DNA from: Candidatus Saccharimonadota bacterium
GTDB lineage: Bacteria > Patescibacteriota > Saccharimonadia > Saccharimonadales > UBA4665
NCBI GenBank assembly: GCA_020427965.1
Contig: JAGQNT010000118.1
Coordinates: forward strand, 32,323-96,322
Length of the DNA: 64,000 bases
Reading direction: 5' to 3'
Part shown: positions 57,924 through 64,000 of the stretch, one piece after another
Position numbering within the stretch: the first letter of the stretch is position 1
Layout of the letters: every line of letters starts with the position of its first letter
The notes under the pieces: generated by a model
What the model saw: only the letters and a program-made list of their open reading frames with translations
Told to the model about the DNA's origin: nothing
The model's database searches: none
Translations under genes and position numbers: made by a program

Positions 57924-59755
57924 TAATACGCTCCGTAGCCGTACCCATAGCCGTTAAAGTCATAGTTAGGCTTGTGGTAGTCGGTAATCTTTTGCGCTTT
58001 ACCGCCAGCCACAGGCATGATGTATAGCTCACTGCCATCTTTTGAGACTAGCAAATAGTTGGTCGTAAACCAGCCATACGGTTTGTAGTCACTAAGGCTC
58101 GCAATTTGTTTTTCGTTATTGGCATTGTCGTCACCAACGAACAGAGTGTTTTTGCCATCACGTGATTCACTCCAGAAAGTTTGTTTGTCGTTGGGCGATA
58201 CCAAATATGTTGGGAAACCTTTGTAGAAGGCACTGCTAGTAATCGATGCAGTCTGGACTTTACCGCCTTGATAGAGGTAAAACTTGTTGGTTGCGTCGGA
58301 TACGCTCAAATAGGCGGCATTTGGCTTGTACTGGGCCAGCTCCATACTCTGGTATCCATAGTCGTAGCCATCATTGTTCGTAAAGCTGAATTCTTTGACA
58401 ACCTTCTTGCCCGCGCCAGTCGCGTCAACTTGCACCAGCTGACCTTTTTTGTTGTCGATGTTATAGCCTTGCCAGGTTTTGGTATAGACAACACCGTCGT
58501 CAAGTATTATTGGCGTGCCTAGATCCTGATGCTGATAGTTATCTTCGTTGCTACCGGCGGCAAGCGTTTGGTCAACGGTTGTTAGTTTGTCGAGGGTTGC
58601 ATTGTAGGTTTTGAGGGCTTGTTGGTTTGGCTGCCAGCTTTTGACCTTTTGGCGATAGACGGTGTACAGGAAGTCGTCGTCGTGCCAGCCAACTGGGTAA
58701 AATTCGACGTCAGCACCACTGTCAATTTCCGTCATTTGGTCGTTAGCGGTTTTGATCAGATACATTTTGGGTTCGTTACCTGGCTGGCGGACCGCCTTAA
58801 ATGCCAGGTATTTCCAGTCGCGTGAAGCTAACAGTAATGTGTCGCCGTCATCTTCATAGCCCGTGCCAGCAACAACCGTTTTGCGTGCCGTACCGTCCAG
58901 GTTGGCTTTCACGACGCTGATTTTTCCTGACAACTTAGAGAGGAAGTATACTTTTCCGGCAGGCGTGATCATGAACTTGTTGTCATCCTGACCAACATTT
59001 AGTATTTTGAGCTCTACCGTTGTGTTGTTGTAGCCCGGGCCACTCAAGGTAGCCTCAGTGTTTACTTTGCCGGCAGGCAATACAATAATCGCGTTACCAC
59101 TGGCATCAGTCTTGGCGGTACTGCCCAGCGCACTGACAGTGACATTCTCAACCACATCGCCGCTAACAAAATTAACGACGTGCAGACTGACCTGTCGACC
59201 AGTGGCATGCAGCTGGAAGGTTGGGATTGTTTTCTGTTTCAGCACGGGAACGACCACTTTTTCGTTGGCAGTTTCGTAGTAAGTTTTGCTGATCATAGCG
59301 GTGTGATTGCCAACTTTTGTATGAACAGTAGCCATGCCATCTTTGTTTGTCATGGTGGTTGTACCGGCAATTTCAACTTTGGCGTCCGTGACCGGCTTAC
59401 CAGTCTTTTCATCCAAAACTTTCAGGCTATAGTCACTCTTCATAAAGGTGCCCAGGAGCGCGTACCTCGTCACCGGTACCAGCAGCAGTAACGCCAGCAA
59501 AACAACAATCCCGACTGGGACACTCATCTTCTTGTTATTTTTGGCTGCGGCCCAGATCGTGGCGGGGTGGAATTTACCGTGTGGGGATTTGGAGACAACC
59601 ACTTCTGGAGTCGGCTCTGCGGGTGCTTCGTCTACCTGTGGACTCTCTTCACTCTGTGGGGATTCGGGTGGCGTGGACGAATCCTCTGCTGGACTCGTTG
59701 CATCTGCCTGCTGATCAGGTTCGTTGGCTTTTGGTTCTTCGTTTTCGGGCTGCAT
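57923..59755 (-). CDS. Anchored protein with PEGA-like and beta-propeller domains
   Basis: The 610-residue protein has an acidic low-complexity head (1-65), a transmembrane helix (about 78-98), a carboxypeptidase-regulatory/PEGA-like repeat region (about 105-250) and a TolB/WD40-like beta propeller (about 260-600) with recurring YLSVSD, YLVSPND, LFVGDDN elements. It is probably a surface receptor or scaffold. The C-terminus is Tyr/Gly-rich. One operon with the gene at 56931. Confidence 0.75.
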   Translation of the reverse strand: MQPENEEPKANEPDQQADATSPAEDSSTPPESPQSEESPQVDEAPAEPTPEVVVSKSPHGKFHPATIWAAAKNNKKMSVPVGIVVLLALLLLVPVTRYALLGTFMKSDYSLKVLDEKTGKPVTDAKVEIAGTTTMTNKDGMATVHTKVGNHTAMISKTYYETANEKVVVPVLKQKTIPTFQLHATGRQVSLHVVNFVSGDVVENVTVSALGSTAKTDASGNAIIVLPAGKVNTEATLSGPGYNNTTVELKILNVGQDDNKFMITPAGKVYFLSKLSGKISVVKANLDGTARKTVVAGTGYEDDGDTLLLASRDWKYLAFKAVRQPGNEPKMYLIKTANDQMTEIDSGADVEFYPVGWHDDDFLYTVYRQKVKSWQPNQQALKTYNATLDKLTTVDQTLAAGSNEDNYQHQDLGTPIILDDGVVYTKTWQGYNIDNKKGQLVQVDATGAGKKVVKEFSFTNNDGYDYGYQSMELAQYKPNAAYLSVSDATNKFYLYQGGKVQTASITSSAFYKGFPTYLVSPNDKQTFWSESRDGKNTLFVGDDNANNEKQIASLSDYKPYGWFTTNYLLVSKDGSELYIMPVAGGKAQKITDYHKPNYDFNGYGYGYGAY

Positions 59756-59817
59756 GAATTAACCTCGCATTTACTTCTACGAGTATTATACCGCTTATGA
59801 CTAAAAACGTCTCGTGG

Positions 59818-60588
59818 TTACGATTTCGGCGGCAACGGCACCAGCCGACTGGTCCGGCGCATGTAGGCAGCGTATTCAGGATTTGATTTCTTGCGTCGTT
59901 CGATTGGCGGAATACCAGATACAAATAAGATTAAAATTGTCAGCGTTAGTGGTCCAGCTAGTCCAATCCAGCCACTCTCAGCCTGCAGTGCGATGACGCC
60001 TATTCCCCACCACTGTAGAATTTCGCCAAAGTAGTTGGGGTGACGGCTGTAATGCCACAAACCCCGGTCCATGACCTGTGTATCACTCTTGCGCTTGGCA
60101 ACAAACTCGGCCAACTGGGCGTCAGCGGCTTTTTCTATCAGGTACCCTACAACCCATATCGCCATACCGGCGTAAATGGGCCAGACCCTGCCAACCACCG
60201 TTCCGGTCGCAGACATTGTCAGGGGCAGACTAATTATCAGCACCAGCAGGCCCTGTAGCATAAACACCGACCAAAAAGCTCTGGTCCAGATGTGTTTGCC
60301 CCAGTTTTTCATTAATTCTTTGTAGCGCGGATCTTCGTGCCTGCCCACAATAACTCGCTTGTACAGGTGTGCTGTCAGACGAATACCCCAGATGGTAACC
60401 AGCCCTGCCATCAGCAGCGTTCGGGCGTAGCTGTACTGCATAAAACTCGCCCAGCCCACCAGCACAAAGCCACCTGCCCAGGCCACGTCGACGACATTGA
60501 CTTGCTTACGCTCTTTGGCGACCACGTACCATATGCTCATCCAGACGAACAAAATTGCGGCGTTGATACCCAGTAGTTGCCAAACCAT
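59818..60588 (-). CDS. DUF1295/steroid-reductase-like membrane protein
   Basis: The 256-residue protein has about six transmembrane segments and the family motif RGLWHYSRHPNYFGEILQWWGI near 188-210, with DVAWAGGFVLVGW near 33-45. Such proteins resemble 5-alpha reductases and isoprenylcysteine methyltransferases. The reaction here is unknown. An AGGAGGT-type site precedes the ATG. Confidence 0.85.
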   Translation of the reverse strand: MVWQLLGINAAILFVWMSIWYVVAKERKQVNVVDVAWAGGFVLVGWASFMQYSYARTLLMAGLVTIWGIRLTAHLYKRVIVGRHEDPRYKELMKNWGKHIWTRAFWSVFMLQGLLVLIISLPLTMSATGTVVGRVWPIYAGMAIWVVGYLIEKAADAQLAEFVAKRKSDTQVMDRGLWHYSRHPNYFGEILQWWGIGVIALQAESGWIGLAGPLTLTILILFVSGIPPIERRKKSNPEYAAYMRRTSRLVPLPPKS

Positions 60589-60624
60589 ACGCGACCTCCT
60601 CTGTGTGGGCTATTGTAGCAGACG

Positions 60625-60990
60625 TTAGTCCGTTGGGCTGTCGATTTCTCCGTTTAGACGGATCACTTGTTGGTTAGCGAGCTCTTGTTCGGTTGCCTGT
60701 AGTTGTCGTAGTTCGGCCTGAGTATCCACAGCGTTTTCACACTGTACCATTGCCCCTACCAGGCCAGCACCAACCGCGGCTGCGGCAGCACCTGGTCGTT
60801 CCGCAACCAGCAACACGACTGCGGCTGCGGCGCCAGCACCAGCGATGGCCTTTGCGGTGACTACTTCCCGGGCGCGCCTAACTCGAGCCATTTGTTGATC
60901 AAAACGAAGCGATAGCTTCCAGCTCTTTAGGTCATCGTCGGTAGCAGCTGGAAAATTGTCAGGATTGCGGTGAGGCGCAATAGGACTCAT
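60625..60990 (-). CDS. Hypothetical Ala-rich protein
   Basis: The 121-residue protein has a charged N-terminus (1-45), a long Ala/Gly/Val stretch (about 46-85) that could span the membrane twice and a Gln/Glu-rich helical tail. Not recognised. It begins 2 nt below the GDSL hydrolase stop on the same strand, so it is probably co-transcribed. Confidence 0.6.
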   Translation of the reverse strand: MSPIAPHRNPDNFPAATDDDLKSWKLSLRFDQQMARVRRAREVVTAKAIAGAGAAAAVVLLVAERPGAAAAAVGAGLVGAMVQCENAVDTQAELRQLQATEQELANQQVIRLNGEIDSPTD

Positions 60991-60992
60991 GG

Positions 60993-63716
60993 CTATGTAT
61001 TATAACGCCGTCTGGCAAGTAGGAAGAGCAGTCCGACCGGCGCCAGGATCAGCGCTAACCAGTATTTGAAGGATGACGTATTTTGTTTTGACGGTGTGAC
61101 TGCGACGCCCAACACTTCACCGGTGGTGTCGTCAGTTTTAGATGGCTTTAGGGTAGCAATGACTGCCCTGGGTGAGTTATTAATTTGTGTGGCTGTAGCA
61201 GTTACTTGTAGTGAATTGGTGGTCGCTAGATTTATAGTTGGTGTCGGCTCAAAAGTGTCAGTGCTTTGATTACCATTTGTGGTCTGATCTTCACTGCTGT
61301 CATTGCTTTTGACTGGCGCTGCACCAATTACGCCGTCACACGCATCATCAATACCGTCCTGATCAATATCAATGCCGGTATCTGAGATAAAACCACAGTA
61401 ACCCGTCTGTTCGCCGTCCGTTATGTAAACAACTTTTTGGATATCAATATTGTCTCCGGCGATATTTTTGCCATACAAATGTAACGTGTGATAGCCGACG
61501 GGCACCGTTGCGGGAATCGTGATGGTTGAGTGTATATCACCATTGTCGTCTGAATAGACCGCGCCAAGATCAATTGGATCTGAATGCAGGACCGCATCAT
61601 ATGCACTATTGGCGATCGTTTCGTGACTTAGCCCGGAAACGCTAACGTCAGCCGTGCTCCCTTGTTGAACGATGTTAGTGATGATGTTGTCAGGTTCAAC
61701 ATAATACTGCTCACGATTGCTGGCGGGTGCAGCCAGTAACAGTGGGTCGCTTGGATCAAGCACAGGCTGAAGGATTGTCGGATCGGCAGCCGGCATTGGT
61801 TTTGTGAGACCATTCGTCTGATCAGCAATGGCCGTCTCGAGTAGCTGGTGACCTAATACTGTTGGATGATACGTCTCTTTTCCTAATAACCGCAAATAGT
61901 AGCTAGGTATGGCATCCCTACCGGCCGTTACGCCGTTGACTGCGGATGAATCACCGCTGGATTCGCATAACCTGTGTCCATCGAAAGCATGCTGTGTGTC
62001 GACGTAATAGACGCCAGCATTAGCGGCAGCATCTTCGACAACCGCATCTAGCCGCTTGATTAACTCGGCTGCAAATTCAGTTTCCTCCTGATTTAGGTGC
62101 ACATTCAGACCGCAATCGCCATCGGGTTTAACAATCTGCGGATATCCAACAACATAAATTCTTGAATCAGGTGAGTTGTCTTTAATGGATTGGTATGTGG
62201 CCACTAATTCCTGGAAAGAACTGTTGATCAACTGGAACAGCTCGAAACGGTCTTCGTATGTAGCGTAGCAAGTTCCGTTGTTTTCGGTACTGATAATGCA
62301 GTTTGTGATGATGTCACTAAAGCCGATATCATTACCACCGATTGATAGGAGAATAGCTTCGGGTTGGTATTGCTGGGTAAAGGTACTCTGATACACATAA
62401 CCTGGTGAGAAGTTACTTAACAATGCCGATATATTGCTGCGATCTGATTGTCTTAGCTGGTCAAATACCTGGCCCTTGTAGTCATTGCCGTTCTTTCCAC
62501 CTGTAATGTCGATCGATTGAGCACCGGAACAAGCCACCGATTCGTACGAATCGGTGTATGATGCACCAAGTAAATACGGGTAAGCTAACTTGGATAAATG
62601 GCACATGTTAGTGTCCAGATCGTCAGTGCCATCAACGTAGTCAAATTCACCCTCTCCCGAGATATACGAATCACCCATACCCAGGAGGCCAAGATTATGC
62701 AGTTCGGCACCAGAAGCCGTCACAACGTACCGGGCAACTTTATAGTTACTGTTCGATACGTAGTCGTAGCGAGCATCAAACCTTAGGTTGCCATCGTTTA
62801 CAAAACGTAGATTACCCAATACCTGCCCGTTTGTAATGACAGACTTCAGGCCCATATCCTCAGTCGTACTGGTGGAGGCGAACTGTCCAGCCCACATGTC
62901 ACGACTTTGGCAGCCTGAAAAGTGAAGCGTTTGACCTGCGGTGTAACCAGTTTGACTACAGCCACCGAGATCGTAAATCATTAAGCCACCAGAGCTTGTT
63001 GCCATAGCTGCGTATTGCCCGTCGTCACTAATAGTGATTGGCAAACCATAAGTACCCAGGAACCACGACTGTTCAGCCGACTGTCCAAAAGGCACTAGCT
63101 GCATCGTTGTCGTGTTGAGGCGGAATAAGCCAACTCGTGGCACGTCAAAGACGGCCCAGTAACCATTACTAGAAAAAGCTAGGGTCGCAGTATTGATTTG
63201 TAGCTTCGTTCCATTGTCGTCAGTCAACCAAAAATCGAACGGTTTGGTAACTTGGTACTGCTTACGGAGTGAGAAACCCGAACCAACCAACACCAACTTA
63301 GTGTCACTTCTGGCTAGTGAGCGATGGACTGCAACATATTGCCCGGTCACGGCGCCTGGTTGCGGTGAGAAAAACATTGGACTATTTGGTACTGGAATGA
63401 CGCTCCCATGGCCGCTATAACCATAGAGCGAAACCGGATTATTACCACTCAGTAAATAATTGTCATTGAGTACTGTTCCAATAGAAGTAGACGCGCTGCA
63501 ATACGTCGTTGTGTTGATGGCGCGTTGATCACAGTCAAAATTACTGACAAGCGGTGACGTGTTTGCGGGCAGTTCCGCTGCTTTAGTAACGCCAGGCGTT
63601 ACTGGTGCAAACCAATTCTCACTATCTGCGTGGCTTCTATGCGTCGACACCGAAAAGAGCGTCGCTAACGCCACAGTCAACAGTATAAATGTGAGGCTTC
63701 TCTTTCTCCCGAACAT
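60993..63716 (-). CDS. Large secreted SGNH/GDSL hydrolase
   Basis: The 907-residue protein has an N-terminal signal peptide (about 1-30), a beta-rich domain (about 60-330), an SGNH hydrolase domain with GMGDSYISGEGE (nucleophile Ser near 348), LSIGGNDIGFSD near 458 and YHPTVLGHQLL near 620, and a C-terminal beta-sandwich, calcium-loop-like DIDQDGIDDACD and a membrane helix followed by RRRYNT. It is a cell-surface esterase or lipase. Promoter directly upstream. Substrate unknown. Confidence 0.85.
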   Translation of the reverse strand: MFGRKRSLTFILLTVALATLFSVSTHRSHADSENWFAPVTPGVTKAAELPANTSPLVSNFDCDQRAINTTTYCSASTSIGTVLNDNYLLSGNNPVSLYGYSGHGSVIPVPNSPMFFSPQPGAVTGQYVAVHRSLARSDTKLVLVGSGFSLRKQYQVTKPFDFWLTDDNGTKLQINTATLAFSSNGYWAVFDVPRVGLFRLNTTTMQLVPFGQSAEQSWFLGTYGLPITISDDGQYAAMATSSGGLMIYDLGGCSQTGYTAGQTLHFSGCQSRDMWAGQFASTSTTEDMGLKSVITNGQVLGNLRFVNDGNLRFDARYDYVSNSNYKVARYVVTASGAELHNLGLLGMGDSYISGEGEFDYVDGTDDLDTNMCHLSKLAYPYLLGASYTDSYESVACSGAQSIDITGGKNGNDYKGQVFDQLRQSDRSNISALLSNFSPGYVYQSTFTQQYQPEAILLSIGGNDIGFSDIITNCIISTENNGTCYATYEDRFELFQLINSSFQELVATYQSIKDNSPDSRIYVVGYPQIVKPDGDCGLNVHLNQEETEFAAELIKRLDAVVEDAAANAGVYYVDTQHAFDGHRLCESSGDSSAVNGVTAGRDAIPSYYLRLLGKETYHPTVLGHQLLETAIADQTNGLTKPMPAADPTILQPVLDPSDPLLLAAPASNREQYYVEPDNIITNIVQQGSTADVSVSGLSHETIANSAYDAVLHSDPIDLGAVYSDDNGDIHSTITIPATVPVGYHTLHLYGKNIAGDNIDIQKVVYITDGEQTGYCGFISDTGIDIDQDGIDDACDGVIGAAPVKSNDSSEDQTTNGNQSTDTFEPTPTINLATTNSLQVTATATQINNSPRAVIATLKPSKTDDTTGEVLGVAVTPSKQNTSSFKYWLALILAPVGLLFLLARRRYNT

Positions 63717-63740
63717 GGTTCAAACCAAAGCTTTTGTATT

Positions 63741-63768
63741 ATTATACTTTGATTTGTTATTTTGTCAA
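63741..63768 (-). promoter_or_regulatory. Promoter of SGNH hydrolase gene
   Basis: Minus strand TTGACA (63768-63763), 16-nt spacer, TATAAT (63746-63741). The ATG is at 63716. Confidence 0.85.
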
Positions 63769-63773
63769 ATATT

Positions 63774-64000
63774 TTACTGTTCGTTCACCAAGGGGAAGTA
63801 CTCTGCTTTTGCATTCATCGAACAATACAATTCCATGGACACACCTTCGTCATCTAAAAATATAAAGTTAGCGTATAGTGCCTTGTTTGTTGTGTGAGTA
63901 TTAAGTACGTATTGCGAACCGCATTTATTTATTGAGGCCATGCTGAAATCAAGAGGAGGTAACTCGTTTGTTTTTACGTCCGGAACTGTTTGTGTAAAAG
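63774..64000 (-). CDS. C-terminal end of an unidentified protein (cut by window edge)
   Basis: The minus-strand frame is open from the right edge to TAA at 63774 and gives about 75 residues, including SINKCGSQYVLNTHTTNKAL and a second Cys near the end. The mixed polar composition and two Cys suggest an extracytoplasmic domain. The upstream part is outside the window, so no identity is claimed. It is followed by the promoter of the SGNH hydrolase gene. Confidence 0.55.
   Translation of the reverse strand, partial: FTQTVPDVKTNELPPLDFSMASINKCGSQYVLNTHTTNKALYANFIFLDDEGVSMELYCSMNAKAEYFPLVNEQ

Noticed and set aside
1..64000. CRISPR array or rRNA genes
   Set aside because: No regularly spaced repeats and no rRNA signature sequences were seen.

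Overview
The window looks like a chromosomal segment of a Patescibacteria/CPR bacterium, most likely a Candidatus Saccharibacteria (TM7) relative. This is inferred from several features. Genes are small and tightly packed, with many membrane-anchored proteins of unknown function. A short conserved protein at 46400-46594 resembles proteins I associate with CPR genomes. There is a type IV secretion/pilus-type ATPase, a CIRCE/HrcA heat-shock locus, and many probably leaderless first genes (a -10 box 6-10 nt before the start codon). No rRNA operon and no CRISPR array were found.

Layout. 1-5700: end of cutA, a membrane protein, then the heat-shock group hrcA-orf-grpE-orf-dnaK with three CIRCE-like operators. 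5100-16100: a P-loop kinase, lepA, murJ, a large T4SS-type ATPase, ftsH, tilS and an HD phosphohydrolase. 16100-26200: TSUP transporter, histidine phosphatase, tRNA-Met, a cupredoxin pair, MarR, purC-purE-short PurN-like protein, thrC, cupin, HAD and MazG-like genes. 26400-32558: a probable mobile region with an OLD-type nuclease, small membrane proteins, a riboswitch-like leader, a tRNA-like gene and a large serine recombinase whose 3' end runs into the initiator tRNA gene. 32800-36450: an operon (unknown protein, Asp/Glu racemase, prolyl aminopeptidase) behind a leader peptide with an attenuator, an FtsB-like gene and tRNA-Ile2(CAT). 36660-39850: a defence/toxin island (sce7726-like nuclease, Beta-family protein, HigA fused to an ImmA/IrrE-like peptidase, HigB). 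40000-48100: two ABC-2 exporters, dus and conserved small genes. 48100-50900: a palindrome-rich stretch and a GC-rich cassette of six tiny membrane proteins that looks foreign. 50900-64000: murC, a Nudix-kinase fusion, MazG, Sua5, a MutY-like glycosylase, LssY-like, DUF1295-like and several anchored surface proteins, including a 907-residue SGNH hydrolase.

How the parts connect. TilS makes lysidine on tRNA-Ile2(CAT), and both genes are here. MurJ, MurC and FtsB-like serve wall synthesis and division. DnaK/GrpE/HrcA and FtsH handle protein quality.

The most unusual material is non-coding or small. Two families of short palindromes occur both between genes and in frame inside tilS and lepA. 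There are two candidate cis-regulatory RNAs (29437-29560 and 35660-35800), a 29-codon gene with its own promoter and terminator, and the small-membrane-protein cassette.
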